Source of the DNA: Anadara kagoshimensis
Lineage: Eukaryota; Mollusca; Bivalvia; Arcoida; Arcidae
Assembly (NCBI GenBank): GCA_021292105.1
Contig: CM037873.1
Span: 14,556,551 to 14,620,550 of the forward strand
Direction: 5' to 3'
DNA length: 64,000 bases
Each line of letters starts with the position of its first letter. The stretch's first letter is position 1. Below the pieces are notes generated by a model. That model saw only the letters and a list, made by a program, of their open reading frames with translations, did no database searches and was not told the origin of the DNA. Below are positions 13,701 through 22,467 of this stretch, piece after piece. Position numbers and translations under genes: made by a program.

Positions 13701-16700
13701 AAATAGATGTCTGGCAGACTTAAAATCTGTTCTTGTGGCATGGGACCTCATACTGAACTCACATACAAACTTTTCAAGTATTGACCTTAAATGTTGAAAA
13801 ATAAAGTAAGTAAGGAAACAGGAATAAGATGTCAGCAGACAGAGGTAAAACAGTATAACCCCTGTCCCCTTCTTCAAAGCAGAGGTATAATGAAAAGGGC
13901 TATATTTGACCTCAACAAGGGGTAGAAGAAGAGTGAAGTAATGGTTATTTCACTCCAGTTTAGATTCTCTGACTTATACTGAAGCAGTCAGATCCAAGAT
14001 GGTAGAAGAAAACAGAGTGCCTGGAGAAAACCACCAACCGTTTGTCAAACAAATTGACGAACTATCTCACAGTAGAATCTATCCCAGCAGGGTTCAAACC
14101 TAGGCTGAGAGAGGTGCCGCGTGCTTTAGAGCTTTAGACCACTGCCAATGCCCCTTGGCTCCCAAAGGTGAGTAGTATCAAAATGAAATATGAACAAAAG
14201 TGTACAATATTATATGTCTTTCAATTAGATTTGTTTGAAAAACTGTTGTTTTCAAGTTGATTTTGGTGATGTGGCAGGGAATTATTTTTCTATTATTTAA
14301 TAAGTTCAAAGCAAGTAAACATGAGTAACTTACTGTTCCACAAGGCCCAGTATGACAGCGTTGTAGACATGCATGTTTTCCACAATCTAACATCTTTCCA
14401 CATGTATCACCACAAGTTGGAATATCCTCTGTACAGGGTAGGTTATAATCTATAAACAAGCAAATTCAGTGAATTAGGATCCCCCGCCAGGTTCTTTTTT
14501 CAGTCAAATTGCCATAACTCTAATTATAATTAGCAAACCCACTCAAGTTAACGATATGCACATCTTTCTATCAATGTTGATGCTTTGCACCAAGTTTCGG
14601 GAAATAGTGCTTCATAGTTTTGGAGAATTTGTGTAGACAAGAATTTCGGACATACGGAAGGACGGAAACTTGAATTTAATATCCCCATAATAATTCAATT
14701 TTTTGTCAAAACTCAAGTATCTATCTCACTTGAAGATAAATGATATGTACTTTGGTGAGATGAAATTGTAAACTAAGTAACAACTCATTTTGTTTCTAGT
14801 TGAAGCATTATCCAATCACATAACAAACGAAATCATTAAACCTTTTATTTATATTAATAATTTAAATCTATTGATCTTACAGGGCCTTTGTACTTTAAAA
14901 TTAATGTAACAGATCTTGTACAAATTCCAGAATTTCCACTATGAAAAACATTCTCACATACATGATATACATATACCTGTTTTTCCACATGGACAGGTTC
15001 TAGTACCAGATCTAGGACAAGTTCTACAGTTCCCACTATGGCACACTTTCTCACAGACATGACTTACCTGTTTTTTCCACATGGACAGGTTCTAGTACCA
15101 GATCTAGGACAAGTTCTACAGTTCCCACTATGGCACACTTTCTCACAGACATGACTTACCTGTTTTTTCCACATGGACAGGTTTGTGTACCAGATCTAGG
15201 ACAAGTTCCACAGTTTCCACTATGACAAACCTTCTCCGAACATAACTTACCTGTTTTTCCACATGGACAGGTTCTAGTACCAGATCTAGGACAAGTTCCA
15301 CATTTCCCACTATGACAAACCTTCTCACAGACATAACTTACCTGTTTTTCCACATGGACAGGTTCTAGTACCAGATCTAGGACAAGTTCCACATTTCCCG
15401 CTATGCCAAACCTTCTCACAGACATGACTTACCTGTTTTTCCACATGGACAGGTTCTAGTACCAGATCTAGGACAAGTTCCACAGTTCCCACTATGGCAC
15501 ACTTTCTCACAGACATAACTTACCTGTTTTTCCACATGGACATGTTCTAGTACCAGATCTTGGACAAGTTCCACAGTTTCCACTATGGCAAACCTTCTCA
15601 CAGACATGACTTACCTGTTTTTCCACATGGACAAGTTCGTGTACCAGATCTAGGACAAGTTCCACAGTTTCCACTATGACAAACCTTCTCACAGACATGA
15701 CTTCTACAGCTCAGTTGTTTTCTACATGGCTGAAAAAAGTACATGAAATTCAAAAATAAGTCTAAAACCATAAATGTACATGAATTGCTCGTAAGTTACA
15801 GTTTATTGCTATGTTATCCCTTCTTGGCTTGACGTGTGTAACTTGGATAAGTATAGATAAAACTATTAAATTCTGTAAATGTGGCTATTTTCACATGGCC
15901 GGGAAATTGTCTTGTGAACAAAAGTTTCTTTTGTGCATATTATGTAACACAAGGGCATCACTTCAGGTGTTAACACCACTATGTTCAACATGTACATGTA
16001 AATTTCCCAAATCAGTAAATGTCTTTTCTACAGATATTCTCTTGTAATTGAAGACATGCACAGTGACTTTCAGTTATGACTAGGCTGAAGCAAAACTTTA
16101 TTCAATTTAATTAGATTTTCTTTGAAAAATTTCCAAAATAAGCAGTCACAGACACAATGACTCGGACAGTAAGTAGAATTATACATGATCAAAATTATTA
16201 GTTACCTCATCACATTGCCACTTTGGACTAGCACAGGGTCTAACTGTCACCGCTTTACCACACTCACAAGGTTGATTACTCTTCTTAGAACATGGCTTAC
16301 ATTCATCTACATATACAAAGTACACTGGTCTTAACATAACAACAAAACTGATTTTAAGAGTTTATCTATGACAATTAATCCAAAACCGCTTCATGTACAT
16401 GTACTGTTTCTTGTTTGTTTTATTTTTGGCAAAAACTCACAAGAGTAATAATACAGGGAAATAAAACGTTTCCTATTGTGAATGTAAATGTAATTCAAGT
16501 GGTTAAGTGCCTGCCTTCAGACTCAAAGCCCATCTCACCAATGTGTGTTTAATCCGATCAACCTCAAGTGAGAAAAGGGTTTTTCCTTGTAATAGGCCTT
16601 TAGTTGCTGGCTTGGTACCAGTTATGTTTATGTACAACAGTGTTGCACTTTGAAAATAGCCATACATGTAATTGCACATTATTGCATAGCAGATCAGAAA

Positions 16701-19700
16701 CACTTGTACAAATTTGAGCATCAAATGAATGCGTTTCGGTTTATTTTTAAGATTGTCATTAATTGTTATCACAAGTAGCTGAAAAATTGCTGATGTGATG
16801 TAAAACAACATTAAACCAATGATTGTAAACAGAACACAGGGTTGTTTGTGAACCCTTGTAAATGTGAAAATTGGTAGTATTTTTTTTCAATTGTGAAAAT
16901 CAACTTGGTGTTTGTGAAGGAAAACATAAAATTTGTAATTGTGCTTAAATATGGTCCAGTTAGAGCTGTGGAGCAAATCCAGAAACAAAATATTTACCTG
17001 AATGACAAGGGTCAGTACATTTATGTTGACCACAAGATAGTAACTGACCACAAGGCTGACCACATGACCATGCCTTAGCACTACATCTGCGCACCTGGGG
17101 TGGACATTTACCACAATGACAATTAACCCTCACAGTCTTTGGACAGGGTGGACAAGGCCCTGAAAAGCAAAGAAATGGGATACCATTTTAAAACAGCAAA
17201 TAAATCATTTCTGAAAAGCAAAGAAACATGATAACATTTGGAACAGCAAATAAAACATTCTGAATTTAAATTATCAGGTAATATATTGATGATTATAAAA
17301 GACAAATTGTTGTACAAGTAAAAAGTCACATACATCTTGCCTCTGCTACTTTGTGAAGTAGAGTATTGGAGTGTTACATCCTCGTAAAGATTTCTCTTTT
17401 GTGTTGCAGAAGTTCCAAGATGCAGTGGAAAAAAAAGTACCTTAAGAAAACAGTCAACCTTCATCAAGCAAACATTTTCTCACACTAAGATTTGCCTGAA
17501 AAAAATTTGAGCCATGGCATAAGCTCTTTTGCACTGTAATCAGTTATGCTTTTGATTCTTATTTTATTTATAACTCATTTGATACACATTCTATTCTCTA
17601 AACACCTGCTAAAGAACTGTTGCGTTTGGTCATAAACAAGATTCATTAATACTGAATTAAATAAACATAATTTTACTAACCTGGATGACACAGTAACAGA
17701 CAACGATGACCACACTGAGGTTTTAGTTCACGTTCACACTTCTGACCACAAGAGTGAGGTACAAGCCAAGGGTCAAATTTTGGGTCTTCCTCTTTCCCAC
17801 AAAAACATAAATATCTTTTAGGGCACTCTGTTGACTTATACTCTGTTCTGCATTTAGGGCTGAAATATATTATTAAACATAGATAGCAGAAGTATAAAAT
17901 TTTAAGTTACATCTACATGTATATAAACTCAGATTTTCAATTTGATATATTTTTTTAGAACAACATTCAATACTAAAATACTTTTATTTCTTAAAGAGTA
18001 TCCCTGGCAAAACAAAATACAGTACATTCATTTACATTTTTGCCATTGAACTGTTGGTAAAGATGTTGTTGTTGAATGTTGCTTAACGTTGCATCAGCAT
18101 TTTTTCAGCTATTATTGACGAAAACTACCAGTACTTTATTAATCTCTATGGATTAATCTATAAACAAGTTTGTGTATGCATGTGAAGTGCGAGTGTATTT
18201 TATGGTCTGCCTTTTTGTACCAGTCTGCACTCAAGGACTTTAAAATGCTAGTTACTGAGTCAGTACGCTGCAGACAAGCATACCACTCCCCCAGTCACTT
18301 TATACTGACAGCGGATGAACCAGTAAGGGCCAACGGCAAGGAAAATTCACTTTCCCACATGTGGTCTGAACGGGAGTCGAATTCACAGCGATGATAAACT
18401 CTGGATTTGTAGACTAACATCTTATCCATTAGGCAACCGCATCCTCTCAAACTGTTTTATTGCGAATAGCTGAAAAATTGCTGATGCGACGTTAAGCAAC
18501 ATTCAACCAACCTCTCAGACTGTTGGTAAAGATCATAAAAACATGGTTGCAATTTCAAAGGGGCACAACTCTGAGAAATTTGCAGTTACCTCACCTTCTT
18601 GTTAACATAATGTCATATACTGGTGATCATGTATACCCAGTTTAGTAAAAATGGTGTTGGCGGAGTAGGCCTGACAAATTATTATGGATGGATGGACAGA
18701 CAGACAACTTATCATAATGCATCCCATTTCTAGTAATGAGCATATAAAATATGGTGTATAAAAACATTTATATGTTCAATAATTACCAATGCCATGGTAT
18801 ATCTTTGGTGACCACATTATCATCTCCTGACTTGTATATATGCTGATAAACACCCTCCTTCACCCATTTCTGTATACACTGTATGTGAAACATTGCACAA
18901 CATCCTCCGCAATTCCATATCTACTCAAGACAATAATAATTAAAATTTATCAAAACATTAATATTATGATCAATTAGAAAAACAAGAAAATCATTTTATA
19001 GACTACCGGTATATCTCAAATTTTCCAAAAACATTCTACAAGAGAGTAGAGACTGACTAGAGTATTTTTTTAAGTCCCTGTCAAGACTCTTTTAACTGAA
19101 ACGGGAGTGCAAAGAGAAGCTGAAAAAACCTCCTGGATTTACACGAGTGGGATTTGAACTGATTCAATAATCTTGACTGGTGTGTTACATTTGTGAGTTA
19201 TGTTAAACATCCTACGAGGAAACCTACTATTTTACAAACAAATTTACATTATTTAAAGTGTATAAAAACTTGAAAGTTACCTCAAACACTAAACATGTCT
19301 TTTTTTTTCTTGAATACTGAAAATTATGAAAAATTTCAAATTTTTCTAAACAACCAGACAAGAAAATAAAACAATCACAAATATTAAAACATGAACCGAG
19401 AGGCATCTAGCCACGTGAAAACAAAAGAATGTCATGAAGACATGTGGCTATTCACAAAAATTGACATAAAAATTTCCAAATTTATAGTAATAGCTCATGA
19501 CAACAATAATATGATGACTCACTGCATCTGTTTTCTTGATAGTTTCAATACAAATAAGACAAGCTGATGCCCCAGATCTGAATGAATGTAGAAGATATTC
19601 CTGTGCCTTGCTGACTTCACCAGAATCACCACTTTCTAGAAATACAAATGTAAATCAAATGTTAAACTACAGTAGGTGCAAATTGATGATACATCTTCTT

Positions 19701-21456
19701 AACAAATCCCAATATTCCCCAAACATTCCTTGAAACTACACATATAGGTTAAGAATATAGATGAAGTAACACCTGTACTGTCTCCTATCTCTCATTGCAT
19801 CAAGACAATTATGACTGCAAATAATTCCAATCATAGTGTACCAGATGATCAATACTGCTTAATGATTGTGTCACAAATTCCAGGAATAATGTAGTTTTAG
19901 CTGAAAACATCAACTAATGTGTTTTATCATCCAATGGAAATAATTGTTCTACACAATCTATAGGGTATATAAACTGTATGCTAGCAAACCCCATTCACAT
20001 AATTTTTACCTTGTGTTTGGATTTGAAAGAATCAGAGAGGAGTGGAGAAACGAGTTTTATGACAAAGTGAAGATTCATTCATCTCTAAGTTATATTTTTG
20101 TGTTCAGATCAAGCTTGGTTTAACAACCATGCACCTGGAGAAAACCATCAACCTTCAGCAAGCAAATTGACAAACTTTCTCACAATTGATTTTTTCTTAA
20201 AGTGGGATTTGAACCTAGACAGTGAGAGGCACTGTGCTCCATAAGCATGCACTTATAGGCCACCAAGGTCCCCTGACAGAAGCAGAAAAAAGCTACTTAC
20301 CAAATGTTGTAGAATATGACTCAAACACTGAAGTAAGTATGTTGTCTCCGATGTCATCTTCATCCTCGGAGGAGTCCTGGTCAGGGTACTGATTTCTGCC
20401 ATCTACTAAATGTTGCTGTATAGATCGCTGATGTTTATTACTTACTTCCTCAAACCTCTCTTCAGGTGATTTATTTGTAAGACCAGCTTTTGATTGATCT
20501 AGAAGTGGATTAATTGTAATAAGTCTTTAGGATAACCACAGGTCTCTCAAGTTTTTGTAAATATGGTCAGGGGCGTTGCAATTGTGAAAATAATCACCAT
20601 AATGGCCAATATTGTAAAAAATAAATGTAAAAGAAAAACAAAAAATGCTGCATTTGAAGCTAAAATTACCAAATGTGTGAAAATTGACAGAGTGATTGTG
20701 AAAAAAAACCATTAAATTTTTAAAATTGCGAATGGGATATAATATCGGCCAAAAAAATGACTGAACCATTGATGACAATTCTAGGCTTCCGCAATTTAAA
20801 ATCATTAGTAACCAAATTTCTTAAATTTGTGAAAATATAGTATACTATTTAGCACTGATCTATTAATAGTGTCATTTCAAACATCTACAGTCCTTAAAAA
20901 TATTGATTATTTGTGATGGGTGTGGTCGGTAATCTGTCCCATACATCAACAAACCTAGTTCTTGATTCTTTGAGCTACATTGGAGTTAAAATTAATGTTT
21001 GATTACCAAACTTTTTTATATAATTTCCGTTTTAGGGAGATTTTCATTTGCTGGTATATCAATATTCAATTTGAGCGATTAAGCTTTTTTTAAGTAGTTG
21101 ATACTTGATAAAAGCTTAACTGCGAAATTGTTGTAAGATTCAAGAGCAAAAACTGAATATTTAAATAATTGACTCCCCTTTCGAGAAATTATTTGTATAC
21201 AAAAGTTTAAAAACATATTTTTGTATATATATCACTACTCCATTTACACACAATTTTCAACAAAGATACCTGTCAGTGGTTTGGAGTTTCTCTGTACATC
21301 ATTAACAACAGAATTTCCAGTTCCTCTTCCTCCATTATAAGTTGACAGATTACCTGGTCCTTTGGTTTTATTGGCACTGCCAGGTGGCCCTTTAACGTCG
21401 TGACCTCTACCCCTTCCTCTACCTCTACCTTTAAGGTAGGCTGGTACATTTGACAT
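4517..21456 (-). CDS. NFXL1: NFXL1, NF-X1-type zinc finger protein-like 1 (18 coding exons)
   Basis: Joined exons (transcript order): 21270-21456, 20301-20498, 19523-19635, 18787-18920, 17681-17859, 16998-17159, 16206-16306, 15615-15729, 14334-14449, 13425-13556, 12656-12746, 11695-11815, 10646-10805, 9206-9319, 8623-8754, 7057-7296, 5897-6094, 4517-4738. They total 2715 nt, a single 904-residue frame, close to human NFXL1 (911). Order of parts: a GRGRGRG-rich basic start; an acidic linker; a RING/PHD-like C4HC3 zinc domain at about residues 150-213 (CLIC, FHIQC, CPKC); a long run of NFX1-type Cys/His fingers at about 215-830 ([17 protein letters not shown] and similar); a charged coiled-coil segment near 810-865; and a hydrophobic C-terminal helix ending FAFYLFQI, a likely tail anchor. 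The family is thought to bind nucleic acid or act as an E3-like RING protein; the membrane helix suggests an ER/nuclear-envelope location (inference). The start has A at -3 and no better upstream ATG. Identity is firm. Confidence 0.95.
5371..5709 (+). repeat. tRNA-derived SINE, family B (best copy)
   Basis: Head with pol III box A (GTAGCTCAGTTGGTAAAGTG) and a box-B-like 'GGGTTTACACCCC', a body of about 240 bp and a tail ending in (AATC)n. Lies in NFXL1 intron 17. Confidence 0.75.
5897..6094 (-). CDS. NFXL1: NFXL1 exon 17
   Basis: Begins [14 protein letters not shown], the last NFX1-type finger, then a Lys-rich cysteine segment ([14 protein letters not shown]). Donor GTTAGT; both ends in phase 0. 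Confidence 0.93.
7057..7296 (-). CDS. NFXL1: NFXL1 exon 16
   Basis: Largest coding exon (80 codons). Contains [18 protein letters not shown] and [13 protein letters not shown], matching the late fingers of human NFXL1. Donor GTAAGC, phase 0 at both ends. Confidence 0.95.
7481..7931. repeat. 38-bp minisatellite, about 12 copies
   Basis: Near-identical head-to-tail copies of a unit beginning CTTTTGGTGGTCTGACC, with only scattered single-base differences. Sits in NFXL1 intron 15. Confidence 0.95.
7979..8161. repeat. Palindromic MITE-like element (AGTCAAACCT family)
   Basis: Left end 'ACAGTCAAACCTG', right end 'CAGGTTGGACTGTA'; internal motifs 'GGCCTTTATA' recur in both orientations. No coding capacity. 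Confidence 0.75.
8425..8545 (+). repeat. Partial SINE, family A
   Basis: Body and tail of the family described at 29207-29455 ('GGTACTCCAGTTTCCTCC', then 'TACTGACTGGGTTG'), without the tRNA-like head. Confidence 0.5.
8623..8754 (-). CDS. NFXL1: NFXL1 exon 15
   Basis: Codes for [15 protein letters not shown] and [13 protein letters not shown], fingers aligned with 'GPYSCKRVCG...CQNHTCMKECHK' in the human protein as I recall it. Donor GTAAGT, phase 0. Confidence 0.94.
9206..9319 (-). CDS. NFXL1: NFXL1 exon 14
   Basis: Codes for the GPWEGRPQ linker and [17 protein letters not shown], a signature of NFXL1 rather than NFX1. Donor GTAAGT. Confidence 0.94.
9478..9870. repeat. Dispersed 'GGGAATGGGGCC' repeat
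   Basis: Shares 'TTTTGGGAAAATTC' and 'GGCCCAATTTTGGCCCC' type text, in inverted order, with 33893-34256 and 59352-59662. Probably one non-autonomous element in NFXL1 intron 13; borders are approximate. Confidence 0.45.
10235..10450 (-). repeat. tRNA-derived SINE, family A
   Basis: Minus-strand copy: 'GGATGGCAGAAGAAACTGGA' body, 'GGGATTCAAACCCAGG' as the complement of a pol III box B, and 'TTTAGATCACTTAGCCACTG' as the complement of box A. Its left part merges with the exon-tail duplication at 10424-10570. Confidence 0.65.
10424..10570 (-). pseudogene. NFXL1: Copied tail of NFXL1 exon 13 in the downstream intron
   Basis: Matches 10580-10727 at an offset of about 157 bp, including the last ~65 bp of exon 13 ('CTTCATTCTGATTGC' at 10501 and 10658) and flanking text. 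The donor region has changed to 'TTAATGTACATTG', and the frame is lost. Downstream of the true exon in transcript order. Confidence 0.75.
10646..10805 (-). CDS. NFXL1: NFXL1 exon 13
   Basis: Codes for [17 protein letters not shown] and [19 protein letters not shown]. Starts in phase 2 (completing a Lys codon from exon 12), donor GTAAGT. Its tail is duplicated at 10424-10570. Confidence 0.94.
11251..11357. repeat. Short palindromic MITE-like element (AGTCAAACCT family)
   Basis: Left 'ACACTCAAACCTGA', right 'CGGTTTGACTGTACT'; about 107 bp, an internally deleted relative of 7979-8161. Confidence 0.65.
11455..11660 (-). repeat. tRNA-derived SINE, family A
   Basis: Contains 'GATGGTGGAGGAAACCAGAG', 'ACTTTCTCACACTAG' and a degraded tRNA-like head at the right. 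NFXL1 intron 12, immediately next to exon 12. Confidence 0.65.
11695..11815 (-). CDS. NFXL1: NFXL1 exon 12
   Basis: Codes for [15 protein letters not shown] and [18 protein letters not shown]. Enters in phase 1, leaves in phase 2; donor GTAAGT. Confidence 0.94.
12002..12030. repeat. (TTTA)n microsatellite
   Basis: Six or so TTTA units in NFXL1 intron 11. Confidence 0.8.
12310..12512 (-). repeat. tRNA-derived SINE, family A (degraded head)
   Basis: Contains 'GGATGGTGGAGGAAACCAGA' and 'AAATTTTCTCACACCAGGG'. Confidence 0.6.
12656..12746 (-). CDS. NFXL1: NFXL1 exon 11
   Basis: Codes for [19 protein letters not shown] and [12 protein letters not shown]. Donor GTAATC, leaves in phase 1. Confidence 0.94.
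13041..13230. repeat. Diverged palindromic MITE-like element
   Basis: Left 'ATACAGTTAAACCTCC', right 'CAAGGTTTTACTGTAT', with 'CCATTATAATG' inside. A related fragment lies at 6848-6990. Confidence 0.6.
13425..13556 (-). CDS. NFXL1: NFXL1 exon 10
   Basis: Codes for [20 protein letters not shown] and [15 protein letters not shown]. Donor GTAAGG, phase 0 at both ends. Confidence 0.94.
13936..14159 (-). repeat. tRNA-derived SINE, family A
   Basis: Contains 'GATGGTAGAAGAAAACAGAG', 'CAGGGTTCAAACCTAGG' and 'CTTTAGACCACTGCC'. NFXL1 intron 9. Confidence 0.65.
14334..14449 (-). CDS. NFXL1: NFXL1 exon 9
   Basis: Codes for [20 protein letters not shown] and [15 protein letters not shown], near-identical to the human segment after the CPC finger. 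Enters in phase 1 so that the true exon 8 donor gives K-T-D-Y-N-L. Donor GTAAGT. Confidence 0.95.
14881..15614 (-). repeat. 91-bp tandem array of NFXL1 exon 8 tail plus splice donor
   Basis: Seven well-kept copies and one decayed copy (14881-14965) of the last 85 nt of exon 8 plus its donor, running into intron 8. Donors lie at 15518-15523, 15427-15432, 15336-15341, 15245-15250, 15154-15159 and 15062-15067 (all GTAAGT) and 14971-14976 (GTATAT); spacing is 91 bp, once 92. No copy carries an acceptor with a pyrimidine tract, so these are not extra exons. Because 91 is not a multiple of three and TGA follows at once, use of any copy's donor breaks the protein. Confidence 0.95.
15615..15729 (-). 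CDS. NFXL1: NFXL1 exon 8 (source of the 91-bp array)
   Basis: Codes for [18 protein letters not shown] then [17 protein letters not shown]. Acceptor AG at 15730-15731 after TTTTTTC; donor GTAAGT at 15609-15614. Phase 1 at the end joins exon 9 correctly. This is the only copy with the unique 5' part and an acceptor. Confidence 0.94.
16206..16306 (-). CDS. NFXL1: NFXL1 exon 7
   Basis: Codes for [20 protein letters not shown] and [10 protein letters not shown]. Donor GTAACT; phase 1 in, phase 0 out. Confidence 0.93.
16498..16820 (+). repeat. tRNA-derived SINE, family C (complete-looking)
   Basis: tRNA-like head at 16498-16565 (box A 'GTGGTTAAGTGCC', box-B-like 'TTTAATCCGATC'), a body, and the tail 'GCTGATGTGATGTAAAACAA' of a type common in molluscs. 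NFXL1 intron 6. Confidence 0.6.
16998..17159 (-). CDS. NFXL1: NFXL1 exon 6
   Basis: Codes for [38 protein letters not shown] and [11 protein letters not shown]. Donor GTAAAT; phase 1 at both ends. Confidence 0.95.
17360..17540 (-). repeat. Diverged SINE, family A
   Basis: Contains 'ACAGTCAACCTTCATCAAGC' and 'ATTTTCTCACACTAAG'; the head is degraded. Confidence 0.45.
17681..17859 (-). CDS. NFXL1: NFXL1 exon 5
   Basis: Codes for CPKCRTEY (end of the RING/PHD-like domain), [20 protein letters not shown] and [11 protein letters not shown]. Donor GTTAGT. Confidence 0.96.
18066..18515 (-). repeat. SINE family C copies in opposed orientation
   Basis: 18066-18450 is a minus-strand copy with a tRNA-like head near 18370-18445 (its complement reads 'GCGGTTGCCTAATGGATAAG'). 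It is followed at 18464-18512 by a plus-strand tail ('GCTGATGCGACGTTAAGCAA'), so the whole block is bounded by inverted repeats of about 45 bp. Confidence 0.65.
18787..18920 (-). CDS. NFXL1: NFXL1 exon 4 (RING/PHD-like)
   Basis: Codes for [20 protein letters not shown] and the segment ending IPWHCP, the second half of the C4HC3 zinc domain. Donor GTAATT, phase 2. Confidence 0.95.
19523..19635 (-). CDS. NFXL1: NFXL1 exon 3 (start of RING/PHD-like domain)
   Basis: Codes for [14 protein letters not shown] and [15 protein letters not shown]. Donor GTGAGT, phase 0. Confidence 0.93.
20068..20273 (-). repeat. tRNA-derived SINE, family A
   Basis: Contains 'CCTGGAGAAAACCATCAACC', 'GTGGGATTTGAACCTAG' and 'AGGCCACCAAGG'. 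Beside NFXL1 exon 2. Confidence 0.65.
20301..20498 (-). CDS. NFXL1: NFXL1 exon 2
   Basis: Acidic linker with [20 protein letters not shown] and [20 protein letters not shown], as in the N-terminal half of other NFXL1 proteins. Donor GTAAGT. Confidence 0.9.
21270..21456 (-). CDS. NFXL1: NFXL1 exon 1 (coding start)
   Basis: ATG at 21456-21454 in the context TTAACATGT. Codes for an RG-rich start ([14 protein letters not shown]). Donor GTATCT at 21264-21269, leaves in phase 1. A splice-acceptor-like TTTACAG ends at 21477, so the exon may begin there with a non-coding exon further up. Confidence 0.88.
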
Positions 21457-21545
21457 GTTAAAGCTCTCTTACATCACTGTAAACTGAAGGCGGAGATAAG
21501 TGATTATTATGATTTTAAGTATTTATAATACATGTATTAATACCA

Positions 21546-21890
21546 CTACTGTAGCTTAGTTGGTAAGTGCTCACTTCATATGTGGGAACTTCCCACTGGG
21601 AAGTCAAGGCTCAAACCCCAATCAGTGTCTGACCCAAGACTTAATAACAGGTAGCAAGTGTTCTTTCGCAAAGCAATCTGCATTTTGAAATAAAATTCAG
21701 TGTCTCTTCGAAAGAGACCTTAAAACTAATGCCACATGTTACAGCAGGCATGGCATGGGCACGTTAAAGAACCCTCCCTGCACATTGCCCCAAGCTCACT
21801 GCAAAGGTCAAAATTTCTGTCATATCAACTATTGCTTTTGATTTCATGATATGGGAGAAATATCATTGCAGAATGAAGCTTGATTATTTT
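21546..21890 (+). repeat. tRNA-derived SINE, family B
   Basis: Head 'CTGTAGCTTAGTTGGTAAG' with a box-B-like 'GGCTCAAACCCC', body shared with 5371-5709, within about 90 bp of the NFXL1 start codon on its upstream side. Confidence 0.7.
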
Positions 21891-22012
21891 AAGCTGGGGC
21901 CAGCTCACTTCAAAAAAGAAATTGTAAATTATGTAATAGTAATAAATAGCTGAAATTTGTAAAAAAAAAAAAATAAAAAAATTAGGGCTCAGACTGATTT
22001 TTGGGAGCCATG

Positions 22013-22290
22013 GGCCCTGTTGAACCCGATAATGTAATAAATTCCCGATAATGTTACATCAACTGATATTGTCATAAAAATCCACCGATATAGTAATAAC
22101 AACCGATAATGTAACAAAATTTAACCGATAATGTAATAAATTTTCTAACCGATAATGTAATTGCAGTTAACCGATAATGTTAAAAAAAAATTTCTAACCG
22201 ATAATGTAACATATGATGAATTTTTATGACAATATCGGTTGATGTAACATTATCGGGAGTTTATTACATTATCGGGTTCAACAGGCCCTG
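22013..22290. repeat. Inverted-repeat element built of CCGATAATGT units
   Basis: Left arm 22013-22083 ('GGGCCCTGTTGAACCCGATA' onward) and right arm about 22220-22290 are inverted copies. Between them are five more 'ACCGATAATGTAA' units in direct order. No coding capacity; MITE or foldback type. Confidence 0.8.
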
Positions 22291-22467
22291 CTAATTTTAA
22301 TTCCTAGTTCCTGATATTGACTGGAACGTAAAATCCCATTCAATAAATTCATGTATTTTTTAATACTATCAGGGTTTTTTATCATGTAGTTTATTAGTTT
22401 ATTACTGTTACTGTTTTATTCTATATGTAAAACTTTACAAAAGGCAAAGTTGCAAGGTCCACTTCTC

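Noticed and set aside
13317-13877. 186-residue minus-strand frame
   Set aside because: Only the 13425-13556 part is real (NFXL1 exon 10); the rest is intron read through an acceptor and a donor.
15143-15698. A set of overlapping 63-89 residue minus-strand frames rich in CPCGKTGK, looking like a tandem zinc-finger protein
   Set aside because: They are products of the 91-bp exon-tail array read through donors; frames shift by one base per unit and meet stops. Only the copy at 15615-15729 has an acceptor and the right phase.
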